From Caballeronia temeraria (GTDB lineage: Bacteria; Pseudomonadota; Gammaproteobacteria; Burkholderiales; Burkholderiaceae): a stretch of 64,000 nucleotides of DNA. Shown here in pieces: positions 44,839-53,779 of this stretch (position 1 is the first letter of the stretch; every line of letters starts with the position of its first letter). The translations under genes and the position numbers were made by a program. The notes beneath the pieces are model-generated. The model was given only the letters and a program-made list of their open reading frames with translations, was not told the origin of the DNA and ran no database searches. The stretch lies in contig NZ_FCOI02000005.1 of the NCBI RefSeq assembly GCF_001544795.2, positions 190,402 through 254,401 on the forward strand, read 5' to 3'.

Positions 44839-45888
44839 TCACGGCGCGTTCGGCTTCAACGCGGCGAGGCCGTCGAGCAACGCCCGATGAAACGCCGCCG
44901 GGTCCTGCATCTGCGGCGCATGCCCCAGTTCCGGAAACTCGACGAGCTTCGCCCCCTCGATACGCTCCTTCGCCAGCTTCGCGAGATCGGGATAACGCCC
45001 GAGCGTCGGACGAATGTCCGGCGGCGCGAAGTCACGGCCGATCGCAGTCGTGTCCTTGTCGCCGATGAGCAAAAGCGTCGGCGTCTTCAATTGATCGAAT
45101 TCGTAGACGACCGGCTGCGTGTAGATCATGTCGTACAGCAACGCCGAATTCCACGCGACGATATCCTTGCCCGGCCCGCGATACATGCCCGCGAGCATCT
45201 GCACCCACGGTTCGTACTCGTCGCGCCACTGGCCCGAGTAGTAGGTGCCCGTTTCGTAGCGGCGAATGCCGTCGGCGCTCGTCTTGAGCTCGCGCGCATA
45301 CCAGTCGTCGATGGAAATCGACGGCACGCCCTTCGCCTTCCAGTCTTCGAGTCCGATCGGATTGACGAGCACGAGCTGCTCCGTCTCGCCCGGATACATG
45401 AGCGCGTAGCGCACCGCGAGCATGCCGCCCGTCGAATGCGCGATGAGCGTCGCCTTCGATACGCCGAGCGCGCCGAGCAGCGCATGCGTGTTGCGGGCCA
45501 GTTGCTGGAAGCTGTACTGATAGCGCGCCGGCTTGGTCGACTTGCAAAAGCCGATCTGATCCGGCGCGATCACGCGATAGCCCGCATCGGTCAAGGTCTG
45601 GATGGTCTGCTTCCACGTCGCCGAACAGAAGTTCTTGCCGTGCAGCAGCACCGCCGTGCGGCCGTTCGGATGCGACGGATGCACGTCCATGTACGCCATG
45701 CTCACGACCTGGCGCTGCGACGTGAGCGAAAAGCGCGCGACCGGATACGGATAGTCGAATCCCTGCAACTCGGGGCCGTAGGCGGGACCGTCGTTGCCTT
45801 CGTCGGCATGCGCGTTGAACGCGAAGGACATCGCGAGACACAACATCAGCGATCGAACGACGGATGGCTTCTTGCGCACTGGATTCAT
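44839..45888 (-). CDS. Exported alpha/beta hydrolase
   Basis: A 349-residue serine hydrolase with a signal peptide (VVRSLMLCLAMSFAFNAHA-DE). The oxyanion HGKNF (83-87), nucleophile Ser152 in AHSTGG, acid region LLIGDKDTTAIGR and His in LGHAPQMQDP are present. Length and cap resemble esterases or lipases acting on small esters or lactones outside the cytoplasm; substrate unknown. Convergent with the MATE gene, 12 bases between stops. Confidence 0.88.
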   Translation of the reverse strand: MNPVRKKPSVVRSLMLCLAMSFAFNAHADEGNDGPAYGPELQGFDYPYPVARFSLTSQRQVVSMAYMDVHPSHPNGRTAVLLHGKNFCSATWKQTIQTLTDAGYRVIAPDQIGFCKSTKPARYQYSFQQLARNTHALLGALGVSKATLIAHSTGGMLAVRYALMYPGETEQLVLVNPIGLEDWKAKGVPSISIDDWYARELKTSADGIRRYETGTYYSGQWRDEYEPWVQMLAGMYRGPGKDIVAWNSALLYDMIYTQPVVYEFDQLKTPTLLLIGDKDTTAIGRDFAPPDIRPTLGRYPDLAKLAKERIEGAKLVEFPELGHAPQMQDPAAFHRALLDGLAALKPNAP

Positions 45889-46029
45889 TTTTTCATGTTC
45901 AGGATGACGTTGGCCGAGGCATTCTAGCGTGCCTGAATTTCACACGCGTCCGCCCGCTCGCCCGCCCCGCGCGCGGTCATCAACGCTTATACTTTGCGGC
46001 CTTCGATCGTCGTCAGGACCATTCCGAGC

Positions 46030-46788
46030 ATGCAACTCCGCATCAAGGCAATCGCCGCCGCGTTCCTCGCATTCGCGTGCATGGGCGCCTCCGCGAGCGA
46101 CTGCCCGCAGTTCAGTCCGAACGGCCGCGAGCCGGTCGTCGTCAATTCGAAGATGCGCGCGGCAACGCAGGAAGTCTGCTACAGCGACTTCGCGCTGCTT
46201 CACTCCGGCATCACGAAAGGTCCGCTCTGGTCGGCGGAGCATCTGACGGCGAGCAGCGTCGACGAGGCAAAGAACAACACGCGCACCAATCGCTTTTTCG
46301 TCGACAAGCGCCTGCCGCCGAGCGAAAGCGCGCAGCTTTCCGACTACAAGAAAAGCGGTTACGACCGCGGCCACATGAGTCCCGCAGGCGACCGCGCGAG
46401 CCAGAAAGGCATGGCCGAATCGTTCTCGCTTGCGAACATCGTGCCGCAGGACCCGTCGAACAACCGGCGCATCTGGTCGCGCATCGAGGAAGCGGTCCGC
46501 AGGCTCACGGAGGAATCGGGCGAAGCGTATGTCGTCACCGGGCCGCTCTTCTCGGGACGCGAGTTGCAGACGATCGGCGAATCGCGCGTGTTCGTGCCGA
46601 CGCAACTGTATAAAGTGGTCTATTTGCCGCAGCGCCAGATCGCTTTCGCCGTTGTGGTCGAAAATACGCCGACGAACACGTACACGATGAAAACCGTCCG
46701 CGAGCTGGAAGCGATGAGCGGTCTCGCGTTTCCCGGCATCCCGGACGAACTGAAAGACAAGCGACTTGGAGGATTGCGCGGTGTTTAA
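46030..46788 (+). CDS. Secreted DNA/RNA non-specific endonuclease
   Basis: A 252-residue nuclease of the NucA/NucM (Serratia nuclease) family with a signal peptide (MQLRIKAIAAAFLAFACMGASA). The catalytic motif DRGHMSPAGD (112-121, His115) and the Mg-binding Asn in SLANIVPQDPSNNRRIW are intact. It degrades extracellular or periplasmic DNA and RNA. The following small gene overlaps its end by 8 bases, suggesting coupled translation. Confidence 0.9.
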   Translation: MQLRIKAIAAAFLAFACMGASASDCPQFSPNGREPVVVNSKMRAATQEVCYSDFALLHSGITKGPLWSAEHLTASSVDEAKNNTRTNRFFVDKRLPPSESAQLSDYKKSGYDRGHMSPAGDRASQKGMAESFSLANIVPQDPSNNRRIWSRIEEAVRRLTEESGEAYVVTGPLFSGRELQTIGESRVFVPTQLYKVVYLPQRQIAFAVVVENTPTNTYTMKTVRELEAMSGLAFPGIPDELKDKRLGGLRGV

Positions 46789-47041
46789 GCCATTTGCGAA
46801 CGATACTGATGTGATGAACATCGCGGGCGACGCGATCAACATCGAGAACGGCGTGAAACGCCTCACGATCAGCGGCGATTTGACGATCGCCCGCGACAAG
46901 GCCGGGCTCGCGAATGCGCTGGCGCTTCAGAAGGCGATCGGCGCGATCGTCGAAGCGTTGCAAAGCGATGCGTCGCTGCCGGCGAAGCTGCCCGACGAAC
47001 CGGCCGCGCCGTCCGGCACCGCCGACAATCCGTTCATCTGA
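46781..47041 (+). CDS. Small protein coupled to the secreted nuclease (86 aa)
   Basis: An 86-residue cytoplasmic protein from a GTG at 46781 (MFKPFANDTDVMNIAGDAIN...), with GGAGG 8 bases upstream. A short beta-rich start (IENGVKRLTISGDLTIARDK) leads to a helix (GLANALALQKAIGAIVEALQ) and a Pro-rich tail. The 8-base overlap with the nuclease gene suggests coupling. It could be an inhibitor or an unrelated conserved protein; no family recognised. Confidence 0.65.
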   Translation: MFKPFANDTDVMNIAGDAINIENGVKRLTISGDLTIARDKAGLANALALQKAIGAIVEALQSDASLPAKLPDEPAAPSGTADNPFI

Positions 47042-47078
47042 AGCGGCGCTCGCCAAGACAGTTGCGCGGAGAATCGAA

Positions 47079-47594
47079 GTGATCGAATGTCATGTCGGCC
47101 CGAGTCCGCTCGGGCACATCCTGTATCGCGCCGAAGACGGCTGTCTGACGGGTCTCTTCTTCGTCGGACAGAAGCATTTTCCTGACGGTTTGCAGGAGCC
47201 AACGCTGTCCGATACGGCGCCCCGAGCGCGCGTGATCGCCGAGGCGCGCGAGCAGGTCGGCGAATACTTCGCGGGCGCGCGCCAGGATTTCTCGATCGCG
47301 CTGCAACTTCACGGCACGGCGTTTCAGCGACAGGTCTGGGACGCGCTGCGTCAGATTCCTTTCGGCGACGCATGGACCTACGGCGACCTCGCGCGCCGCC
47401 TCGGCTTGCCCGCAGGCGCATCGCGGGCCGTCGGCAGCGCGAACGGGCGCAATCCCGTTGCGATCATCGTGCCGTGTCATCGCGTGATCGGCGTGGATGG
47501 GGAATTGACCGGCTATGCCGGCGGCGTGGACCGCAAACGCCATCTGCTCACGCTGGAAGGCGGGCCGGGGCGCGAGCAACTCGCGCTCTTTTGA
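47079..47594 (+). CDS. ogt: Methylated-DNA-protein-cysteine methyltransferase
   Basis: A 171-residue DNA repair protein. Active-site Cys133 lies in NPVAIIVPCHRVIG, with the helix-turn-helix RQVWDALRQIPFGDAWTYGDLARRLG and Arg finger SRAVGSANGRNP. It transfers the alkyl group from O6-methylguanine (or O4-methylthymine) to itself. Short N-terminal domain without the Ada zinc region marks Ogt. A GTG start at 47079 with CGGAGA upstream is chosen; no ATG is placed suitably. Confidence 0.92.
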   Translation: MIECHVGPSPLGHILYRAEDGCLTGLFFVGQKHFPDGLQEPTLSDTAPRARVIAEAREQVGEYFAGARQDFSIALQLHGTAFQRQVWDALRQIPFGDAWTYGDLARRLGLPAGASRAVGSANGRNPVAIIVPCHRVIGVDGELTGYAGGVDRKRHLLTLEGGPGREQLALF

Positions 47595-47630
47595 GCCAGC
47601 CGGATTCCGACAGCAACGGGACTGGCAATA

Positions 47631-47666
47631 AAAAAACCCGCGAGACTTTCGTTTCGCGGGTTTTTT
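47631..47666 (+). terminator. Bidirectional terminator between ogt and the OmpA gene
   Basis: Perfect 13-bp stem AAAAAACCCGCGA / TCGCGGGTTTTTT (47631-47643 with 47654-47666), serving both convergent genes. Confidence 0.92.
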
Positions 47667-47688
47667 GTCGATGCAGAGCCGAAAAGGC

Positions 47689-48393
47689 TTACGGCGTCAC
47701 GACCACTTCGACGCGGCGATTCTCCGCGCGACCCGCAACCGTTGCGTTCGATGCGATCGGGTTCGCCTTGCCGTATCCCTTCGCGGAGTAGATATCGGCG
47801 TTCAGACCATGCGCCTTCAGATAGTCCATCACGGCCCGTGCGCGACGATCCGACAGCGCGAGGTTATGGGAGACCGATGCGGTGGAATCGGTATAACCCG
47901 AAACCGTAAGGGACGAGAACTTCACGCCCTGTGCATCCGCGATGAATTTATCCAGGATCTGCTTGGCGTTCGGCGTCAGGACGGCGCTGTCCACGGCGAA
48001 GTTCGTCGCCGCGCCCAGCGTGAGCTTGCGCGGCGCCACGACCGGTGCCGGAGCAGGCGCAGGCTGCGCGACAACCGGTGCCGGCGCCGGTGCAGGCTCT
48101 GCCGGCGTCACGCAGTTGAAGATCACATCGCGCGAATCGCTGGGCGTTTTCGTGCCGGCGATCGTCTCGAGCACGTTCACCTTCTGATTGCCGCACATCT
48201 TCTGTGCCGCGGTCATACAGGCGCTGCCATTCTCGAAAAGACCGTGGCATTCAGCGCGGAAGGCCTTCTGGCCATTCGACGTCTGGATTTCGCTGATATT
48301 GAATGCCGGTCCCGTGGTGGACGAGCAGCCCGCGAGCACTGCAGCGGCGATAACACTAACGGCAAGGGTTTTGGTGAGCATCTTGGTATTCAT
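47689..48393 (-). CDS. OmpA family lipoprotein
   Basis: A 234-residue lipoprotein: signal and lipobox LAGC-SS, an N-terminal region with four cysteines (about residues 50-95), a Pro/Ala linker (AEPAPAPAPVVAQPAPAPAP) and a C-terminal OmpA/MotB peptidoglycan-binding domain (FAVDSAVLTPNAKQILDKFI, VSGYTDSTASVSHNLALSDRRARAVMDYL, GRAENRRVEVVV). It anchors the outer membrane to the cell wall. ATG 48393 is preferred; a TTG five codons earlier and ATG 48381 are alternatives. Confidence 0.9.
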   Translation of the reverse strand: MNTKMLTKTLAVSVIAAAVLAGCSSTTGPAFNISEIQTSNGQKAFRAECHGLFENGSACMTAAQKMCGNQKVNVLETIAGTKTPSDSRDVIFNCVTPAEPAPAPAPVVAQPAPAPAPVVAPRKLTLGAATNFAVDSAVLTPNAKQILDKFIADAQGVKFSSLTVSGYTDSTASVSHNLALSDRRARAVMDYLKAHGLNADIYSAKGYGKANPIASNATVAGRAENRRVEVVVTP

Positions 48394-48620
48394 GCGAGTC
48401 AAATTCAAAGCGGGCGCCGCTCAGAGCACGCCCCGTTTCCGGAGCTGGAGCTCGTCGCCAAAGACGGCAGGCAAATTCATGGATAGATTTCGGATACGTT
48501 CAACGATCGACGGACGATCCAAAAACTGCGCGATTGTAGCGCCGCGATTCGCGCGGATTAAGCGGACAACTCCCAAATTGACCACAATTGCCGCATTCAT
48601 CTCGAAAACGCAAAAAAGCG

Positions 48621-49241
48621 CTATTTGGCCGGGGCGGGAAGATCGATGTCGGACTGCTTTTGCAGTTCCTGCACTCGCATTTGCAGGGCACGCAATTGTG
48701 CTTGCGCGGCAGCCTGTTCGGTGCGCAGTTCGCGAATCGCATTCTGCTGCTCGATTTGATAGGTCGTGACCTGGCTTTGCTGCGTGCGAGCGATTTCGAG
48801 ATCCGCCTGAAGCCGGTTCGCGCGTTCCTGCTGAACAGCAATTTGCCGGTCAGCATACACCTTTTCCGCTTCGAGTTTAATGCGCCTGATTTCCGCATCG
48901 GCAAGCGTAGCCGATGTTTTCGCAAAATCCGAATACACCGTTTCGGCACGCGCATCGTTTGGCGTTTTGAATACGCGCCAGATATTGCTCTGCTGAAACA
49001 ATGCCGTGTAATAAACCATCTGCTCGGGATAATACGAGAGACTCGCGCCGTAGCTGCCATTCAACGTCTTGCGCAATTCCGTGATTTTCCCGGCGGCCGT
49101 CAGATCTTCGAGTTCCGCAACATCGCTATTCTTGACAGCGGCAGGATCGGGCTTATCGGGCAGCGGATCCGCCGCGCGAGCAAACGGACTCGTCAAACTG
49201 GCTGCAATCAGCACGATTTGCGCAATTAACCGGCGCTTCAT
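48621..49241 (-). CDS. DUF2968 exported coiled-coil protein
   Basis: A 206-residue protein with a signal peptide (MKRRLIAQIVLIAASLTSPFARA-AD). It matches DUF2968: NSDVAELEDLTAAGKITELRKTLNGSYGASLSYYPEQMVYYTALFQQ followed by a long coiled coil (ADRQIAVQQERANRLQADLE, QAQLRALQMRVQELQKQ). Probably periplasmic or outer-membrane-associated; function unknown. 227 bases separate it from the OmpA gene downstream on the same strand. Confidence 0.88.
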   Translation of the reverse strand: MKRRLIAQIVLIAASLTSPFARAADPLPDKPDPAAVKNSDVAELEDLTAAGKITELRKTLNGSYGASLSYYPEQMVYYTALFQQSNIWRVFKTPNDARAETVYSDFAKTSATLADAEIRRIKLEAEKVYADRQIAVQQERANRLQADLEIARTQQSQVTTYQIEQQNAIRELRTEQAAAQAQLRALQMRVQELQKQSDIDLPAPAK

Positions 49242-49355
49242 TGCGATTTTTCCGTAACGCCAAACTATGGCGATCGGAAAGAATTATGGCGCGGTAAATC
49301 AGCCAGTTCCAGACGAATTGAATATCACGTTCGATCTAGCGAATACAGCGGGAAC

Positions 49356-49634
49356 TCAGATCGCCGACTGTCGCTTGAATCGGTCTTGCGGCAAGCGCGG
49401 TTCGCTCGCGTCGCGGATCGGTTCGACAGGCTGGAAGATGCGCGAGTCCGACGGCTCGGCGGGCACGCGCAGGAAAATCTCACGGTCGCCGTGAAAGACG
49501 AAGGGCCTGGCCGACAGGATGCGCGCGTCGGGGACATGCTCGACGGCGTGAACCGGCGCGGCGGAAACGGCAAAAAAAGCAAAGAAACCAGCGACGAGCG
49601 CGAGCGCGCCCGGAATCGAGTGTGAACGGTGCAT
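49356..49634 (-). CDS. Small exported protein, doubtful
   Basis: A 92-residue frame from ATG 49634 with a good signal-peptide-like start (HSIPGALALVAGFFAFFAVSAAPVHA) and a short polar remainder (HVPDARILSARPFVFHGDRE). No ribosome site is evident and no family is recognised, so it is listed with caution on the strength of the signal sequence only. Confidence 0.4.
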   Translation of the reverse strand: MHRSHSIPGALALVAGFFAFFAVSAAPVHAVEHVPDARILSARPFVFHGDREIFLRVPAEPSDSRIFQPVEPIRDASEPRLPQDRFKRQSAI

Positions 49635-50039
49635 GGCAAAGATACGCGATGAGGGCGCATGAGCGCCGGAATGGAGCAGCCGGAGAAAACGCACGGCGTC
49701 CGTGTACGACATGGATCGCTATTTCACCAGCCGTCGCGCGCTCTGCCCATGAGAGAGTTCTCAAAGAAATCTGCTGCCGGGCAACTTCCATGTGCGGTCC
49801 ATGACGCCCAGGCGTGGAAAATGCATGCTAAAAGCGTTCGCCCGCGCAGACAATCGCGCTCCGCGCACGACTCGACGACTGCAGCCGTCATCCGAGGCCA
49901 CGCGCAATCGCGCCGGCCCGCCCGCGCAAAGGCATGGCGACGGCGATGACTGGCGCGGCAGGCAACTACAACTTGCCAAGAGTCAGCCATAATGCGCGTT
50001 CGCAAAAAAGTCGCGACGCCAAGTAAAAACGAAAATGCC
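49635..50039. other. About 400-base region before the kaiC-like gene
   Basis: No convincing gene, repeat or terminator. Part (49992-50039) would be coding if the kaiC-like gene starts at the earlier ATG. AT-richer bases just before 50040 suggest a leader or promoter region. Confidence 0.35.
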
Positions 50040-51551
50040 ATGAATCAAGACGCCAAGCACTCCCCCGCTCAACCCCGTCCGCCCGCCGCCAACGATGGCA
50101 ACGTGACGACCGGCGTCCCGGGCCTGGACGAAATCCTGGGCGGCGGTTTCGTCGAAGGCGGTCTGTATCTGATCGAAGGAATGGCGGGCGCGGGCAAGAC
50201 GATTCTTTCATCGCAGATCGGCTTTCACCGCGTCGCGCAGGGCGACATGGTGCTGTACATCACGCTGATCGCCGAATCGCACACCAAGCTTTTGTCCCAT
50301 CTGCGGGGGCTCTCGTTCTACAACGCCGACGCCATCTCGGACCGGATGCTCTTCGTCTCCGGCTACCACGAACTGATGCGCGACGGCCTCTCCGGTTTCC
50401 TCTCGCTGATCGCCGCGACGATCAAGACCAGCCGGCCGCGCTTCATGGTCATCGACGGCTTTCGCAGCGCGCGCGAATTCAGCTCGACCGAACTCGAGCT
50501 CTCGCAGTTCATTCACGAGCTTTCGGCGTTCGTGAGCGCCGCGCGCTGCACGACGCTGATCCTCGCGCCGCTGTCCGGCAACGAGCCGCATCCGGAACAC
50601 ACGCTCGTCGACGGGCTCATCGAGCTGAACCGTTACAACACGGGCATGCGGCGCGCCCGCGAAATCGAGGTCCACAAGCTGCGCGCCCGCGATCATCTGC
50701 TCGGCAAGCACTTCTTCAAGATCACGGAAGGCGGCCTCGTGACGTTTCCGCGGATCGAGGCGTCGCCCGCCGTCGAGCACGGCGCACCGGACTTCGAGAA
50801 CCGATTCGGCTTCGGTTTCCCCGATTTCGATCAGATGCTCGGCGGCGGCGTCGTGCGCGGCTCGACGACCACGCTCATCGGGCCATCGGGCGTCGGCAAG
50901 ACGCTGCTGTCGCTCAAGTTCCTGCAGGCGGGTGTCGAGCGCGGCGAGCGTTGCGTCTATTTCGGCCTGTACGAGTCGCCCGCGCGGCTTCTGGCGAAAG
51001 CGCTATCGGTCGGCATCGATCTCGCGCCGGCCGTGCAGGACGGGCGGCTCACGATCCACTGGCATCCGGCGGTCGAACTGGCGATCGACGAACTCGCCGT
51101 CGAGCTGTTGAACGCCGTGAAGGACGCGAAGGCGTCGCGGCTCGCGGTCGACGGCATCGACGGATTCTTTCAGTCCGCGAACCGCACCGAGCGTTTCGGC
51201 CTCTTTCTGAACGCGCTCACGCACCGTCTGCGCGATGCCGGCGCGACGACCGTGCTCACCGAAGAACTGCCACTCTACGGCGATGCCTCGCCGCCCGCTT
51301 CGTTGCGCGCCTCGGCGATGACCGAAAACATCGTTTTCATGCGCTACGTCGAGGCGAATTCCTCGCTGTATCGCATGGTGTCCGTCGTCAAGCAGCGCGA
51401 AGGCTCGCACGATTGCGCGATCCGCCGTCTCACGATCGACTCGCGCGGCCTGCATATCAGCGAAGGTTTCATCGGCTCGACGGGCCTCTTGTCCGGACAT
51501 CCGTCGATCGCGCCCGCGCTTTCCGTATCGGACCCTGGCGCGCGCGCATGA
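50040..51551 (+). CDS. KaiC-like double RecA-domain ATPase
   Basis: A 503-residue protein (519 if ATG 49992 is used) with two KaiC domains: CI Walker A GMAGAGKT and CII Walker A GPSGVGKT, each introduced by GVPGLDEILGGGFVEGG- or FPDFDQMLGGGVVRG-type signatures. KaiC is the cyanobacterial clock ATPase/autokinase; bacterial relatives without KaiA/KaiB act in stress or signalling. At the CII phosphosite region the sequence is ASAMTENIVFMRYVE: the Ser431 equivalent is kept, Thr432 is Ala. The first Glu of the CII catalytic pair is Tyr (LYESPA). Coupled to a response regulator. Confidence 0.88.
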   Translation: MNQDAKHSPAQPRPPAANDGNVTTGVPGLDEILGGGFVEGGLYLIEGMAGAGKTILSSQIGFHRVAQGDMVLYITLIAESHTKLLSHLRGLSFYNADAISDRMLFVSGYHELMRDGLSGFLSLIAATIKTSRPRFMVIDGFRSAREFSSTELELSQFIHELSAFVSAARCTTLILAPLSGNEPHPEHTLVDGLIELNRYNTGMRRAREIEVHKLRARDHLLGKHFFKITEGGLVTFPRIEASPAVEHGAPDFENRFGFGFPDFDQMLGGGVVRGSTTTLIGPSGVGKTLLSLKFLQAGVERGERCVYFGLYESPARLLAKALSVGIDLAPAVQDGRLTIHWHPAVELAIDELAVELLNAVKDAKASRLAVDGIDGFFQSANRTERFGLFLNALTHRLRDAGATTVLTEELPLYGDASPPASLRASAMTENIVFMRYVEANSSLYRMVSVVKQREGSHDCAIRRLTIDSRGLHISEGFIGSTGLLSGHPSIAPALSVSDPGARA

Positions 51552-51904
51552 AGAAAATCCTCGTCGTCGACGATGAATTCGACATCCTGACCACGTGGCG
51601 GCTCGTGCTCGAAATGGAGGGCTACGAGGTGTCGACCGCGTCCAACGGACGCACCGCGCTCGATGCGGCGCGCTCGAGCCCGCCCGCGCTCGTCATCACC
51701 GACTGGATGATGCCGCACATGGACGGCGTAGAGCTGATCCGGCAACTGGCCGCGAACGACGGGCTCGCGGGCGTGCCGGTCATTCTGATGAGCGCGGCGG
51801 CGAATGCGCCTGCGCTCGATCATCCGCGCGCGCAGTTTCGTCGCAAGCCGCTTTCGATCGACGATCTGCTCGACACGGTCAAGGGACTGATCGGTCCGGC
51901 CTGA
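51548..51904 (+). CDS. Single-domain response regulator
   Basis: A 118-residue CheY-like receiver: acidic pair in VVDDEFD, phospho-acceptor Asp in ITDWMMPHMDG, Ser in LMSAAA and Lys in FRRKPL. No output domain, so it works by protein contact. Its ATG overlaps the kaiC-like stop (ATGA), implying a shared signalling pathway in which the KaiC-like protein or an unlinked kinase is the partner. Confidence 0.92.
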   Translation: MKKILVVDDEFDILTTWRLVLEMEGYEVSTASNGRTALDAARSSPPALVITDWMMPHMDGVELIRQLAANDGLAGVPVILMSAAANAPALDHPRAQFRRKPLSIDDLLDTVKGLIGPA

Positions 51905-51989
51905 GGAGCCTGGGCACGCTGCGTGCTTGAGAGGAGCGTTCCGGCGAATTCCGGACTTACCATAAACCGCTCAAACGAAGGGAGGCACC

Positions 51990-52244
51990 ATGGTGCAGGA
52001 TCAAGTGGAAGGCGCAGCACAGAAAGTGGTCGGCAAGGTGCAGGACGCGGTCGGCGCACTGACGGGCGATGAAGCCACGCAAGCCGAAGGCAAGGTGCGG
52101 CAGGCATACGGCAACTTGCAGCAAAGCTACGGCCAGACCGTCGACAACGTGCGGCTCGCCGTCGCGAGTCAGCCGATTCAGGGCGTGCTGATCGCGGCGG
52201 CCGTTGGCTTCGTGCTCGGCGCGTTGTGGAATCGCGATCGTTGA
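51990..52244 (+). CDS. CsbD-like protein with YqjD/ElaB-type membrane tail
   Basis: An 84-residue protein. Residues 1-50 follow the CsbD stress-protein pattern (VEGAAQKVVGKVQDAVGALTGDEATQAEGKVRQAYG). The C-terminus is a hydrophobic segment with GxxxG spacing (GVLIAAAVGFVLGALW) ending NRDR, as in DUF883 (ElaB/YqjD) ribosome-binding membrane proteins. GGGAGG lies 6 bases before the ATG. Likely a general-stress membrane protein. Confidence 0.82.
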   Translation: MVQDQVEGAAQKVVGKVQDAVGALTGDEATQAEGKVRQAYGNLQQSYGQTVDNVRLAVASQPIQGVLIAAAVGFVLGALWNRDR

Positions 52245-52266
52245 GGCGTTTCTGACCTGGCGATGC

Positions 52267-52295
52267 AAAGCCGGCGCGAAAGCTGCGCCGGCTTT
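52267..52295 (+). terminator. Terminator-like hairpin between convergent genes
   Basis: Perfect 11-bp stem AAAGCCGGCGC / GCGCCGGCTTT with loop GAAAGCT, between the CsbD-like gene and the leftward membrane-protein gene. Confidence 0.75.
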
Positions 52296-52301
52296 GTCGT
52301 T

Positions 52302-52976
52302 TCATGGCGTTCCGCGCACGAATCCGGCGAGCCGTGCGGAGCGCGCGCAATCGAAGGCGATCGCGACCGCCGCCACGCCGAGCGCGCCATGCGAGCCGTC
52401 GATGGCCGCCGCGACGGCGAGTCCGCACGCGGACGCCATGCTCATCGCGCGAGCGACGGGCGCGGCGGCGTGGCCGCTCATCGCGAGCGACAAATGTGCG
52501 CCGATGAGCGCGAGCATCGCCATCACCGCCATCACAGAAAGCGCACCCGGCTGCGTGCCGAGCACATAGGCAAGCGCCGCGCACGCGCCTGCGCAGGCGA
52601 GATGCATCGGCTGCAAGCTCATGCCTCGGCCCTTCGTGCGCCAGCGTACGACCGAACCCAAGGCCGCGACCGCGCCGCCCGCCAGAACGGCATACGCGCT
52701 GTCCGAGCCCGGCAGCGCCCAGGCAACGAATGCAATCGTGACGAAGAGCGCCTGCGTGCATGCGCTCGCCGCGCCCCGATTGAAGCGATATCCGACGAAT
52801 CCCGCGATCACAGCGAGCACGAGCGCGGCGGCGCCCGCTGGGCCGCTTGCGCAGCACGCGGCGGCCACGGCCACGGTCATGCCCATCTGCCACCAGCCGC
52901 GCGAAGCGCGCATCGACGAACCCGCCGCCAGCGCCGCGAGCACGCAGAGCGCGCCCGACAGCCCGTCCCCGATCAT
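52302..52976 (-). CDS. Polytopic membrane protein, last gene of the frc operon
   Basis: A 224-residue protein, almost entirely hydrophobic, with seven or so helices (GALCVLAALAAG, MTVAVAAACCASG, AAALVLAVIAGFVGYRF and others). Its ATG overlaps the stop of the fumarylacetoacetate-hydrolase-family gene (ATGA at 52973-52976), so it is translated with the operon. It may be a transporter or membrane accessory for that pathway; no family recognised. Low-complexity Ala/Gly helices limit what can be inferred. Confidence 0.68.
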   Translation of the reverse strand: MIGDGLSGALCVLAALAAGSSMRASRGWWQMGMTVAVAAACCASGPAGAAALVLAVIAGFVGYRFNRGAASACTQALFVTIAFVAWALPGSDSAYAVLAGGAVAALGSVVRWRTKGRGMSLQPMHLACAGACAALAYVLGTQPGALSVMAVMAMLALIGAHLSLAMSGHAAAPVARAMSMASACGLAVAAAIDGSHGALGVAAVAIAFDCARSARLAGFVRGTP

Positions 52977-53761
52977 GCTTCCAGCACGTTCGACAGCGTG
53001 CCGATGCCCGCAATCGACACATCCACGCGCGCGCCGTCCTTGATCGAGCCGACGCCGATGGAGGTACCGCACGCGATCACATCGCCGGGCACGAGCGTCA
53101 TGTCCTGCGACAGCAGGCTCACCTGCTCGGCGGGCGAAAAGATCATGTCGTCGAGCGGATAGTTCTGCCGCTCGACGCCTTCGAGCGTCGTGACGACGCT
53201 GGACGCGCGCCAGTCGAAACCATTGCCCGCTGCGACGATCGCCGGGCCGAGGCACGTGAAGGTATCGAAGCCCTTCGAGCGGCACCATTGCGCGAAGTTG
53301 GGATCTTCCTGCAGCAGTTCGATGGCGGTGACGTCGTTCACGCACGTATAGCCGAAGATCGCGCTTTCGGCTTCCTCGACCGACGCCCCGCTCACCGTCT
53401 TGCCGATCACGATGCCCAGCTCGCCCTCATACGCGATCTTGCCGTGATAACTCTTCGGCCGGCGGATCGACTCGCCCGGCCCGATCACCGACATCGGCGG
53501 CTTGATGAGAAAGAGCGGATGCTGCGGCGGCGCTTTATCGAGCTTCTGCGACAGCGCGTAGTAGTTGTTCCACAGCGCGATCACCTTGCTCGGCTGACAC
53601 GGCGCGAGCAGCGTGAGGTCGTCCACGGCGAACGAAATGCCGGTCGGACGCGGGCGGTCGAACATCGCGCCTTCGTGCTGCACGACGCGGCCCGAATGCT
53701 GATCGAGCGTGCCGAAACCGATGCCGCCGCCAGCATCGCGAAAACGAATCCAGTGTGTCAC
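52973..53761 (-). CDS. Fumarylacetoacetate hydrolase family protein
   Basis: A 262-residue FAH-fold enzyme. Metal ligands appear in IAYEGELGIVIG (Glu-x-Glu) with the partner Asp in GYTCVNDVTA; PLFLIKPPMSVIGPGE and the C-terminal GDVIACGTSIGVGSI are typical. Members hydrolyse or decarboxylate beta-diketones and oxaloacetate-like acids. A GTG at 53761 is chosen because AAGGGAGG lies 5 bases upstream. A strong hairpin (53780-53817) sits just ahead. Context: operon with frc and a ThDP enzyme. Confidence 0.85.
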   Translation of the reverse strand: MTHWIRFRDAGGGIGFGTLDQHSGRVVQHEGAMFDRPRPTGISFAVDDLTLLAPCQPSKVIALWNNYYALSQKLDKAPPQHPLFLIKPPMSVIGPGESIRRPKSYHGKIAYEGELGIVIGKTVSGASVEEAESAIFGYTCVNDVTAIELLQEDPNFAQWCRSKGFDTFTCLGPAIVAAGNGFDWRASSVVTTLEGVERQNYPLDDMIFSPAEQVSLLSQDMTLVPGDVIACGTSIGVGSIKDGARVDVSIAGIGTLSNVLEA

Positions 53762-53779
53762 GGTTGCCTCCCTTATAAG

